A stretch of DNA of 64,000 nt from SAR86 cluster bacterium AG-313-D11 (GTDB lineage: Bacteria; Pseudomonadota; Gammaproteobacteria; Magnimaribacterales; D2472), in NCBI GenBank assembly GCA_003284215.1, contig QBVW01000001.1, positions 276,127 to 340,126 of the forward strand, written 5' to 3'. Made by a program: the position numbers and the translations under genes. The notes beneath the pieces were generated by a model. That model saw only the letters and a list, made by a program, of their open reading frames with translations. It did no database searches and was not told the DNA's origin. Shown here in pieces: positions 9,645 to 17,846 of the stretch; the stretch's first letter is position 1; each line of letters opens with the position of its first letter.

Positions 9645-11111
9645 ATGAATACAAGTAATACTTTTTTTGGGCATCCAGTTGGATTAAGAACGTTATTTTT
9701 AACTGAAATGTGGGAGCGCATGTCCTATTATGGCATGCGAGCATTATTGGTTTTGTATATGACAGGAGCTGTGACTGGCTTTAATCCAGGCCTAGGTTGG
9801 ACGCAAGTTGAGTCTCAAGCAATTTATGGTATTTATTCTGGGATGGTTTATTTTATGGTCGTTCCAGGAGGCTGGATCGCAGATAATATACTAGGTCATC
9901 AAAAAGCAGTATTAATAGGAGCTTTAATTATAGCGTTAGGGCATTTTACTTTAGCCATACCTATTGAGCAGACGTTCTTTTTAGGTCTGATTTTTGTTGT
10001 ATTAGGTACTGGCCTTCTGAAAGGAAACATTTCCACTATCGTTGGTCAGCTTTATGAAGGCCAAGATGATAAGAGAGACTCCGGCTATACCATTTTTTAT
10101 ATGTCCATCAATATAGGCTCAACTCTTGGGTTTTTAATTTGTTCATACTTAGGTGAAAAAATTGGTTGGCATTGGGGGTTTGGTGCAGCAGGGATAGGAA
10201 TGACTTTTGGTGTAATCCAATATATTAAACACAAACACTTATTGGGAGATGCTGGCATGCACCCCAATGAAATGTCAGATGAAAAGCGTAAAAAGTATAC
10301 CAATTATTTAAAGGTATCCCTTGTGGGAATGTTTGCGGTCATAGGAGCCGGCCTGCTTGGTTTTTTTACTATTGATCCAAGATTTTTTGCTGAGCAATTC
10401 GCATATTTTCTTACAATCATCGCGGGTTTGTATTTTGTTTATTTATTTCTTTTTGCTGGACTCAACGTTAATGAAAGAAAAAATTTAATTCTATTATTTC
10501 TACTCTTTGTAGGAGCCGCTGCTTTTTGGTCGGGTTTTGATCAATCAGCAGGCTCATTAAATATTTTTGCCAGAGACTATACAGATTTATCAATTGCCGG
10601 ATACGAGATTCCGGTTGGATGGCTTCAGTTTGCAAATCCAGTGATTGTCGTTTTATTTGCACCAATCTTTGCGGGTATTTGGGCCCAATTAGCTAGAAAA
10701 AATTTAGATCCATCATTACCTATTAAATTTGCAATTGGACTTTTGTTTATGGCGTTGAGTTTTCTTATAATGATTTTTGCTGTAAAAATAGCTATCGAAT
10801 CATCTCCTGTGGGTATGCAATGGCTTCTCTTAACTTACCTTTTTCAAACTTGGGGCGAATTAGCTCTATCTCCAATTGGTTTATCTGCATTTTCTCGTTA
10901 CGGTCCCAAGCGATACATGGGACAGATGTTTGGCTTGTGGTTCTTAGCCAGTGCAATTGGAGGCGTCCTAGCAGGACTGCTTGGAGGAGAGGCCCTAGAT
11001 GGGGGGCTTGAGACTATCTCACCAGTTTTTGAATTTATGATTCAGTATTATCTAATCATTGCCGTTGCTTTAATTGCATTATCTTTTGTAATAAAAACAG
11101 CAGAAGATTAA
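9645..11111 (+). CDS. Proton-coupled oligopeptide (POT/PTR) family transporter
   Basis: This 488-residue major-facilitator protein imports di- and tripeptides with protons. The POT signature E-x-x-E-R is present in helix 1 (E-M-W-E-R, about 21-25), followed by S-Y-Y-G-M-R, which is typical of the family. About 12-14 membrane helices can be traced, and the second signature region G-x-G-x-x-K-G-N appears near 120-130. It is similar in size to bacterial DtpA-type transporters. The gene stands alone, divergent from the RDD gene and converging on dapE with a 6 bp gap. No Shine-Dalgarno is visible before the ATG. Confidence 0.9.
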   Translation: MNTSNTFFGHPVGLRTLFLTEMWERMSYYGMRALLVLYMTGAVTGFNPGLGWTQVESQAIYGIYSGMVYFMVVPGGWIADNILGHQKAVLIGALIIALGHFTLAIPIEQTFFLGLIFVVLGTGLLKGNISTIVGQLYEGQDDKRDSGYTIFYMSINIGSTLGFLICSYLGEKIGWHWGFGAAGIGMTFGVIQYIKHKHLLGDAGMHPNEMSDEKRKKYTNYLKVSLVGMFAVIGAGLLGFFTIDPRFFAEQFAYFLTIIAGLYFVYLFLFAGLNVNERKNLILLFLLFVGAAAFWSGFDQSAGSLNIFARDYTDLSIAGYEIPVGWLQFANPVIVVLFAPIFAGIWAQLARKNLDPSLPIKFAIGLLFMALSFLIMIFAVKIAIESSPVGMQWLLLTYLFQTWGELALSPIGLSAFSRYGPKRYMGQMFGLWFLASAIGGVLAGLLGGEALDGGLETISPVFEFMIQYYLIIAVALIALSFVIKTAED

Positions 11112-11117
11112 GGGTTT

Positions 11118-12254
11118 TTAGCTAGTTTGATTATTTGTTTCAACAAGAATCTGTTGGTAAATCTCTTGCAATAAGGCTAAATCTGTCACGGAGATTTTCT
11201 CATCTATTTTATGAATCGTTTGATTCCTTGGCCCTAGCTCAATAACCTCTGAGCCAGATGGAGAAACCCATCTCCCATCAGAAGTACCGCCACCATTATC
11301 AATTATCGCTTCCTTACCATTTATCTTTTTTAAAGCTGTTTGAATAATTGATAGTAGCTCAGTTTTTTTTGTTAAATAAGGTTGAGCATTTAAAGTCCAA
11401 TCTATTTCAAATGAACATTTTGATTTTTCTAAAACTTGAATAAATCTTTCTTTGAGCGATTCTTGGCTCGATTCTGGAGAAAACCTAAAGTTGAAGAGCA
11501 TGTTTAAATGTCCTGGAACAACATTTGTAGCGCCAGTTCCTGAATCAATATTTGAAATTTGAAATGATGTTGGATCGAAATGTTCATTGCCTTGATCCCA
11601 AGTAATTTTGTTGAGTTCATTGATAATAGGTCCTACCTCCAAAATAGGACTTAAAACTTTGTGAGGGTATGCAACATGACCTTGCTTACCGATCAACCTA
11701 AGCTTGCCACTCAGAGATCCTCTTCGGCCAACTCTCAAGACGTCTCCTACACTGTCAGACGAACTCGCTTCACCGACTAGGCAGTAATCAATAAATTGAT
11801 TTTGATTAGTCAATGAGTCTATCAAAGTATTAATTTTTCCATCAGCTGGTTCGCCTTCTTCATTGCTAGTTAACATAACCCAGATTTGAAAATTAGGGTT
11901 TGGGTTGTCAGCTAAAAAATTTTTTATTGATTCAATGAAGACTGCAACACTACCTTTCATATCTGCTGCTCCCCTTCCAATTAAATCTCCATCTACTATA
12001 TTTGCCTCAAACGGATGTGACGTCCATTCCTCTTCTGGACCAGAGGGCACAACATCAGTATGCCCAAGATAGCAAAATACTTTTCCTGAATCTCCATACT
12101 TAGCCAATAGCGTTTCACAATTTAGCTCAGGAATTTTCTCTATTTGAAAACCCAGGGGAATTAACTCAGATTCTATAAGATCAAAGCAACCACCATCTTC
12201 CGGAGAAATGGACTTTATTTTAATGAGTGATTGGGCTAGTTCTAGTGCAGACAT
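11118..12254 (-). CDS. dapE: Succinyl-diaminopimelate desuccinylase
   Basis: This 378-residue zinc peptidase of the M20 family hydrolyses N-succinyl-LL-diaminopimelate, a step towards lysine and peptidoglycan meso-DAP. Visible metal and catalytic residues include His65 and Asp67 (G-H-T-D-V-V-P), Asp98 (G-A-A-D-M-K-G) and the Glu122-Glu123 pair in S-N-E-E-G. Length matches E. coli DapE (375). It starts 6 bases after dapD on the same strand, so the two succinylase-branch genes form one unit. No Shine-Dalgarno is visible; expression probably depends on read-through from dapD. Confidence 0.95.
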   Translation of the reverse strand: MSALELAQSLIKIKSISPEDGGCFDLIESELIPLGFQIEKIPELNCETLLAKYGDSGKVFCYLGHTDVVPSGPEEEWTSHPFEANIVDGDLIGRGAADMKGSVAVFIESIKNFLADNPNPNFQIWVMLTSNEEGEPADGKINTLIDSLTNQNQFIDYCLVGEASSSDSVGDVLRVGRRGSLSGKLRLIGKQGHVAYPHKVLSPILEVGPIINELNKITWDQGNEHFDPTSFQISNIDSGTGATNVVPGHLNMLFNFRFSPESSQESLKERFIQVLEKSKCSFEIDWTLNAQPYLTKKTELLSIIQTALKKINGKEAIIDNGGGTSDGRWVSPSGSEVIELGPRNQTIHKIDEKISVTDLALLQEIYQQILVETNNQTS

Positions 12255-12260
12255 AAGTTT

Positions 12261-13268
12261 TTAGTTTTTATGAAGAGTTTCATTCAATGTTACAGATTTT
12301 GGATTAATTTTTGCTTCAATAGCTCCACTTTGAGAGTTCCTTATAAATAATAAATTATTTCGCCCCGCAAGCTCTGAAGCTTTTACAACTGCTTCAGGTT
12401 CATTATCAGAATTATACGTCATAATTTTTGATCCACCTGTAATATAAAGGCCTGCTTCAATAATGCAGTTGTCGCCCAGTGGAATGCCAAGACCAGAATT
12501 TGCCCCTAGCAAACAATTTTCACCAATGGATATTTTTATATTATTACCTCCTGACAGGGTTCCCATGGTGCTGCAGCCACCTCCTAAATCTGAGTTTTTG
12601 CCCACTACAACACCTGACGATATCCTTCCTTCTATCATTGCTGGCCCTAGTGTCCCAGCATTAAAATTTACAAAGCCTTCATGCATTATTGTTGTCCCTT
12701 CGCTTAGGTAGGCACCAAGTCTAACTCTGCTGGCATCTCCAATTCGGACACCGGGCGGGACAATATAGTCTGTTAAACATGGAAATTTATCGATTGATTG
12801 AATTTTAAGCACTTGATTATTTGTTTTTGCAGAAAGAATTCTTTGATCAATTTGATTGAGCTCAATTGGTCCATTGCTTGTCCATGCAACATTGAGGAGA
12901 TACTCGAATAAGTTTTCGAGATTTAGCGAATTAGGTACAAAGTGCTTGTACGAGAGTAGATGTAGCTTTAAATATGCTTCCTCAATAGATTTAATGGGTT
13001 GGTTATCTAGAATTCTGCATAAAACCAAAGTTTTATTTTCATCAAGGTTGCTAATTGCATTAATTAAAGTTTCATCCTGAAGATTGAGCGATACAGCATC
13101 TGTTATCTCAGTTACATTGCTAGCCATCAAGGCATCCCATGTCTCATAGTTATGACTGAATTCACCTTCATCATTTTTAAAACTTATGCATGGAAAAAAG
13201 GTATCCAATGAGTTACCCGACGCGCCTTTAGTTGCAATACCAAGGCCTATTAATGGGAAGTTTTTCAT
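12261..13268 (-). CDS. dapD: Tetrahydrodipicolinate N-succinyltransferase (Pseudomonas-type DapD)
   Basis: This 335-residue protein matches the longer DapD type found in Pseudomonas rather than the 274-residue E. coli type. The C-terminal half (about 165-290) is a left-handed beta-helix with imperfect hexapeptide repeats rich in I/V/G, including a G-A-N-S-G-L-G-I-P-L-G-D stretch. It transfers succinyl from succinyl-CoA to tetrahydrodipicolinate in the DAP/lysine pathway. It lies between glnD and dapE, as in related genomes. The ATG at 13268 has no Shine-Dalgarno but has a perfect TATAAT ending exactly 7 bases before the A of ATG, predicting a leaderless mRNA. Confidence 0.92.
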   Translation of the reverse strand: MKNFPLIGLGIATKGASGNSLDTFFPCISFKNDEGEFSHNYETWDALMASNVTEITDAVSLNLQDETLINAISNLDENKTLVLCRILDNQPIKSIEEAYLKLHLLSYKHFVPNSLNLENLFEYLLNVAWTSNGPIELNQIDQRILSAKTNNQVLKIQSIDKFPCLTDYIVPPGVRIGDASRVRLGAYLSEGTTIMHEGFVNFNAGTLGPAMIEGRISSGVVVGKNSDLGGGCSTMGTLSGGNNIKISIGENCLLGANSGLGIPLGDNCIIEAGLYITGGSKIMTYNSDNEPEAVVKASELAGRNNLLFIRNSQSGAIEAKINPKSVTLNETLHKN

Positions 13269-13274
13269 ATGCTT

Positions 13275-13280
13275 ATTATA
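13275..13280 (-). promoter_or_regulatory. TATAAT -10 box predicting a leaderless dapD transcript
   Basis: A perfect TATAAT reads on the minus strand with a 6-base discriminator to the ATG. The expected transcription start is therefore the A of the dapD start codon. A TTCAAT 16 bases further upstream is a weak -35 candidate. There is no Shine-Dalgarno. Confidence 0.55.
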
Positions 13281-13306
13281 GGCAGTCTTGATCTTTATTG
13301 AAGTGC

Positions 13307-15823
13307 TTACAGGCTCTTTAGTTTCTTTTGAAGTTGATTGGTTTTATTTTGAGAAATGCATGATTTCGTCCTTTCATCCATTACTGTGAAATTATCCTCT
13401 ACTTTTTCACCAAGAGTTGTAATTCTAGCTGATTCAATACTTACACCATGATCCAAGAATATGTTTGCTACTTTAGATAGCAATTGAGGTTGATCCAAGG
13501 TTTCTAGTGTGACCAGACTGGCATCTCTCTTATTGGTAGGAGATATATGTACTTTGGTAGGGTATTCAAATACTTTTTTGAATACTCTTTTTGATTTAGT
13601 GATTGCTTTGGAATATTTAGAGACGATTGCACTAATAATTTTTTCTTCAATATTTTGAATATCCCGTTGAATCAAATTTCCTCCAAGGATTTTATGCCTG
13701 CAAATAAAAGTATTCATGGCATATTTCCCATCTTGGGTTGTATGAATATCTGAGTCTATGGTTTCTAGCGAAAGCTGCTCTAAGCCTCTAACAGTTTTCA
13801 AGAATAAACCAGCTTGATTGCTAGTGAAGATAAATATTTCAATTAGATTTTTTCTGCTTCTTACAAAAACAGATGTTTTTCTTTTGGAAGCAGCAACAGT
13901 TTTTGCGTGATTTGAAAGTTGCTCTAACTGATATTTAGAAAAATAGGAATCTGGCAATTGATCCCATACCTCATTCAAGAATTCATGCCCTTGCTTGACA
14001 GTGCTTGATGAAGCAACTTTTCTCTCATCAACAATTGATTGATTGGATTGTACTTCCTCAAGATTCAGCTTTCTTCTTGAGGACAGATAGAGCTGCTTCA
14101 ATAAGTCATGTTTCCAAGAGTTCCATAGGGTTGGATTGGTGCCTCTTATATCATTGATGGTAAGCATATAAATATAATTAAGCTTTTCTATGGTGCTAAC
14201 ATTTTTAGTAAAATTAGTGATGGTTTCAGGATCATGCACATCTGTCTTTTGTGATATAGATGACATGATTAAATGATTTTTTACCAGCCAAGATAATAGC
14301 TCAGTATCATGAATAGAAAAATTTAACCTTTTGCAAAATTTCTCGACTATTTTTTCTCCTATTTCAGAATGATCTCCACCTTTGCCTTTTCCAAGATCAT
14401 GAAAAATTCCAGCAAGATATAAAAGTTCAATTTTGGGTAACTTGTTTATTAGCTCATGTTCAATTTTCATTGAAGAATCAGCTTTTCCAATTTGCATTTG
14501 CCTCATGTTTCTTACAACCTTAAAAGTATGTTCATCAACGGTATATACATGGAACATGTCGAACTGCATTTGACCTTCAATTTCTCCAAATTCCGGAATG
14601 AGCAATCTCATCAGGCCAAGCTGTTTAAGTTTTTTGAGAATGGTTGATAGATTTGTGGTTGATCTAAGTATTTGAAGGAATTGACCGCCTGCTTCAGGTA
14701 ACAAAAAATAGTTTGGATTGATCTTGGGTAGAGACTCTTGAATCTTTTTGATTGATTTAAAGTCTAGCCCATTAATTTTTTTTAGTTTTCCAACCTGGAT
14801 CAAGCTATCTAAAATTAACTCCGGTCTTTTAATCAGATCAACGCTATCTGCAATTCCCATTCGATCTTTAAATATGTAATAGTTTTTTGTATATGGTCTT
14901 TTTAATAAAGCTAATTGATCATCATATGCCTGAAAAACGAGTTCATTAAAATCGGATAGGTTGGATGCATGCAGAAAAAAAATTCTCATAAATTTCTCAA
15001 CAGCAGACGACTTTTTTGATGCTCTTAGCTTAGACTTTTTAGCAAACAAAAGCTGATTCTCAAAGCTAATACGATTTGAGCTGCTTTGTAGGTTAAGAAA
15101 AAATCTTAAGGTTTTAATATGAGCATATGATTGGTTGATATTGGTTATTTCTTTTGTAGAGAAAAGTTTTGCGGATTTGCAATCTTGTAATTTTTTTAAT
15201 TCAAAGCAATGCTCCAAAATCCATAAAGCGGTTTGAAAATCTCGCAAGCAACCTGGAGATTCTTTTAGATCTGGTTCAAGACTGAATTCGGTAGAGTCAA
15301 AAGATTGAAATCTAAGATGTTGTTCAAGTTTTTTAGCCTTAAAAAATTTAGTTTTCTTCCATTGTTTTGAAATTTTCTTTAAATCACTGTTTAAGCTAAC
15401 AATTTTATTTTTTTTACAGAAAATAATTCTATGAGAGAGATATGAAGTAAATTCTTTAAGATCAGATCTAGTAATATTTTCAATATCCTTAACCGTTCGA
15501 ACCGAATGCCCAACTTTTACTTTTAGAGTCCAAAGCCATCCAATGAAATCTTTAATTTCTTCAATTTTCTTTGTTTTTCGGTCAAATTGAATAATAGAGA
15601 GATCAATGTCAGAGGACGGAAATAGCTCTTTTCGTCCGTAGCCCCCAAGTGCGATTAAGGCAAAATCTGTTTCAAGCTCTCTTTGTAAGAACTCCTTTTT
15701 GATAATCTCATCAAATTTATTTGATCTCTTTTTGAGATAGGATTGAATTAATTCAGGCTTATTAAATACAGCGTGAAAATTTTTTTCAAAGTCGAGATTT
15801 ATGCTTTCTAAAGAGTAGCTCAA
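13307..15823 (-). CDS. glnD: Bifunctional uridylyltransferase/uridylyl-removing enzyme GlnD
   Basis: This 838-residue PII-modifying enzyme senses glutamine and sets nitrogen regulation by uridylylating or deuridylylating PII. The nucleotidyltransferase motif G-G-Y-G-R...S-D-I-D-L is at 60-75, with Asp72 and Asp74 as metal ligands. An HD phosphohydrolase domain (H-D-L-G-K-G) lies in the middle, and two ACT-like regions occupy the last 170 residues. It is slightly shorter than E. coli GlnD (890). The start is a TTG whose bases overlap the map stop (TTGA), so translation is coupled to map. No glnB or glnK gene is in the window; rpoN, another nitrogen-control gene, lies at 56 kb. Confidence 0.94.
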   Translation of the reverse strand: MSYSLESINLDFEKNFHAVFNKPELIQSYLKKRSNKFDEIIKKEFLQRELETDFALIALGGYGRKELFPSSDIDLSIIQFDRKTKKIEEIKDFIGWLWTLKVKVGHSVRTVKDIENITRSDLKEFTSYLSHRIIFCKKNKIVSLNSDLKKISKQWKKTKFFKAKKLEQHLRFQSFDSTEFSLEPDLKESPGCLRDFQTALWILEHCFELKKLQDCKSAKLFSTKEITNINQSYAHIKTLRFFLNLQSSSNRISFENQLLFAKKSKLRASKKSSAVEKFMRIFFLHASNLSDFNELVFQAYDDQLALLKRPYTKNYYIFKDRMGIADSVDLIKRPELILDSLIQVGKLKKINGLDFKSIKKIQESLPKINPNYFLLPEAGGQFLQILRSTTNLSTILKKLKQLGLMRLLIPEFGEIEGQMQFDMFHVYTVDEHTFKVVRNMRQMQIGKADSSMKIEHELINKLPKIELLYLAGIFHDLGKGKGGDHSEIGEKIVEKFCKRLNFSIHDTELLSWLVKNHLIMSSISQKTDVHDPETITNFTKNVSTIEKLNYIYMLTINDIRGTNPTLWNSWKHDLLKQLYLSSRRKLNLEEVQSNQSIVDERKVASSSTVKQGHEFLNEVWDQLPDSYFSKYQLEQLSNHAKTVAASKRKTSVFVRSRKNLIEIFIFTSNQAGLFLKTVRGLEQLSLETIDSDIHTTQDGKYAMNTFICRHKILGGNLIQRDIQNIEEKIISAIVSKYSKAITKSKRVFKKVFEYPTKVHISPTNKRDASLVTLETLDQPQLLSKVANIFLDHGVSIESARITTLGEKVEDNFTVMDERTKSCISQNKTNQLQKKLKSL

Positions 15824-16590
15824 AAGGACTCTTCAGTGCGTTTAGTTAGAACCTCCACGCCAGATGCAGTAACCGCAAGAGTATGCTCCCATTGAGCAGA
15901 ATTTCTTCCATCTTTTGTTTCTACAGTCCACCCATCACTTAAGAGCTTTGTATGTTTTGAGCCTTGATTGATCATAGGCTCAATTGTAAAACACATGCCT
16001 TCTTTGATTTCGAGACCTCTACCAGTTTTGCCATAATGAAGAACCTGAGGTTCTTCATGGTAAACCTGTCCAATTCCATGGCCGCAATAATCCTCTACCA
16101 CTGTGTAATGATTCTTTTCTGCATGCTCTTGAATAACTGCGCCTATATCGCCTAGGTGCGCCCCAGGTTTTACTACATCAATTGCTTTGTACAAACATTC
16201 TTGGGTAACTTTTACGAGTCTTTCATTATGAGGCTGAGTTTTACCAACCAAGAACATTTTAGATGTATCGCCATGCCATCCATTACGAATGACTGTTACA
16301 TCTATATTTAAAATGTCCCCATCTTTAAGTATTTTTTTCTCTGAAGGAATTCCATGGCAGATTACTTGATTAACGCTTGAGCAGATTGTTTTTTCAAAAC
16401 CGTTGTAACCCACATTTGCAGGAATAGCTTTTTGTTCATCAACAATAAAGTCATAGCACTTTTTATCCAAGTCTTCAGTGCTCACCCCAGGTACAACAAA
16501 TGGGGTAATCATTTCTAATACTTCTGCTGCCAATTGGCCAGCAATTCTCATCTGAGATATTTGTTGTTGATTTTTTAAATTTATCTTCAT
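15820..16590 (-). CDS. map: Methionine aminopeptidase, type I
   Basis: This 256-residue cytoplasmic metallopeptidase removes the initiator methionine from nascent proteins. The conserved M24A segments are visible: the S-S-V-N-Q-V-I-C-H-G region with the catalytic His near 79, an N-I-D-V-T metal-ligand segment (about 97-101), the G-H-G-I-G-Q segment and a C-terminal E-H-T-L. Length is normal. It is the first gene of a map-glnD-dapD-dapE run on the minus strand, matching Pseudomonas. It diverges from carA across a 140 bp region. The ATG lies in an A/T stretch without a Shine-Dalgarno, and I could not assign a convincing promoter. Confidence 0.96.
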   Translation of the reverse strand: MKINLKNQQQISQMRIAGQLAAEVLEMITPFVVPGVSTEDLDKKCYDFIVDEQKAIPANVGYNGFEKTICSSVNQVICHGIPSEKKILKDGDILNIDVTVIRNGWHGDTSKMFLVGKTQPHNERLVKVTQECLYKAIDVVKPGAHLGDIGAVIQEHAEKNHYTVVEDYCGHGIGQVYHEEPQVLHYGKTGRGLEIKEGMCFTIEPMINQGSKHTKLLSDGWTVETKDGRNSAQWEHTLAVTASGVEVLTKRTEESF

Positions 16591-16673
16591 TTTTTTAAAA
16601 ATTTAATGGACGTTGAGGACTTATCAATATAAAGTACCCTTTTAATGCCAGCGCACAATTTTAGCTCATTAAA

Positions 16674-16721
16674 TCCTCAATTTTCACAATTTTTTTCTAT
16701 CTTTTTCACCTTTTTTGAGGA
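16674..16721 (+). promoter_or_regulatory. Inverted repeat that could mask the carA ribosome-binding site
   Basis: TCCTCAA (16674-16680) is the exact complement of TTGAGGA (16715-16721), and the second arm contains the GAGG Shine-Dalgarno of carA, 10 bases before its ATG. The 34-base loop between the arms is almost entirely pyrimidine on the plus strand. Pairing would hide the ribosome-binding site. Whether both arms are in the transcript is unknown because no convincing carA promoter was found. Confidence 0.3.
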
Positions 16722-16730
16722 AAATCATTA

Positions 16731-17846
16731 ATGTCTTTTCCTGCTATGTTGGTCCTCGAAGATGGCTCGATCATCGAGGGCATTGGGTTTGGTGCAATGG
16801 AGCCTTCAGTTGGTGAAATTGTATTTAATACTTCTATGTCAGGATATCAAGAAATTATTACCGATCCATCATATGCAAAACAAATCATAGCTTTTACTCA
16901 TCCACATATTGGAAATACTGGTATTAATGACGATGACAGTGAATCTGATAACATTTTTGCCTCTGGAATTGTGATTAAAGATTTGCCAAATCATTATAGT
17001 AATTGGCGTGCAACACAATCTCTTGATAGTTTCCTGGCATCAAAGAAAACTATTGGAATCTCAAATATTGATACCAGAGCATTAACAGCAAAATTAAGAG
17101 ATCATGGTTCCCTCAAAGCCTGCATAACACCAGGAGACAAGAGCACTTTATCATCAGCTAAAGAAGCTTTGAATCAATTTAGTGGATTGGAAGGGCTTGA
17201 TCTTGCAAAGGAGGTATCAACCAACAAACCTTTCTCTTGGGATGAGGGCACCTGGCCAAATTATCAAGATGTCAAAAATGAAAAACTAATAGTTGCAATT
17301 GATTTTGGTGTAAAGAAAAATATTTTAAGGCTTTTAAGAAGACATGTAGGAAAAGTAGAAGTAGTAAATGCTCAAATCAGTTTTGAGGATCTGATGGAGC
17401 TAAAACCAGATGGAGTATTCTTATCAAATGGGCCTGGAGATCCTGAGCCTTGTTATTATGCAATTAAATTAATTCAGCAGCTGCTTGATATTAATATGCC
17501 AATATTTGGAATATGTTTGGGGCATCAACTGCTTGCTCTCTCTGGTGGCTGCAAAACATATAAGATGAAGTTTGGTCATCATGGTGCAAATCATCCCGTG
17601 CAAGATCTTGAATCCAAGGTAGTCTTCATAACTAGTCAAAATCATGGCTTTGCGGTTGAGTCATCAAGTCTGCCTGAAAATATTGAACCCACGCATATCT
17701 CGTTATTTGACAAAAGCCTGCAAGGTATTTCTTTTAAGGACAAGCCTGCATTTAGTTTTCAAGGCCACCCAGAGGCCAGTCCCGGACCTCATGAGCTAGA
17801 AGAGCTTTTTACAAAATTTAATTTAATGATTGAGAATAATGCCTAA
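16731..17846 (+). CDS. carA: Carbamoyl-phosphate synthase small (glutaminase) chain
   Basis: This 371-residue subunit hydrolyses glutamine and passes ammonia to CarB for carbamoyl phosphate, the precursor of pyrimidines and arginine. The N-terminal CPSase domain (about 1-150) begins with the typical L-V-L-E-D-G segment. The C-terminal class I glutamine amidotransferase domain has the nucleophile Cys262 in G-I-C-L-G-H-Q and the distal G-H-P-E-A-S-P-G motif. A GAGG Shine-Dalgarno precedes the ATG. The stop overlaps the carB start by 8 bases. Confidence 0.97.
   Translation: MSFPAMLVLEDGSIIEGIGFGAMEPSVGEIVFNTSMSGYQEIITDPSYAKQIIAFTHPHIGNTGINDDDSESDNIFASGIVIKDLPNHYSNWRATQSLDSFLASKKTIGISNIDTRALTAKLRDHGSLKACITPGDKSTLSSAKEALNQFSGLEGLDLAKEVSTNKPFSWDEGTWPNYQDVKNEKLIVAIDFGVKKNILRLLRRHVGKVEVVNAQISFEDLMELKPDGVFLSNGPGDPEPCYYAIKLIQQLLDINMPIFGICLGHQLLALSGGCKTYKMKFGHHGANHPVQDLESKVVFITSQNHGFAVESSSLPENIEPTHISLFDKSLQGISFKDKPAFSFQGHPEASPGPHELEELFTKFNLMIENNA

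Noticed and set aside
9604-9744. A 47-residue N-terminal extension of the RDD protein
   Set aside because: It lies antisense to the start of the POT transporter, lacks any RDD features and would remove the intergenic region.
16591-16730. A TGGCAT element as a possible sigma-54 promoter for map, prompted by rpoN in the window
   Set aside because: The -24 GG is present but there is no TTGC-like -12 element at the right spacing.
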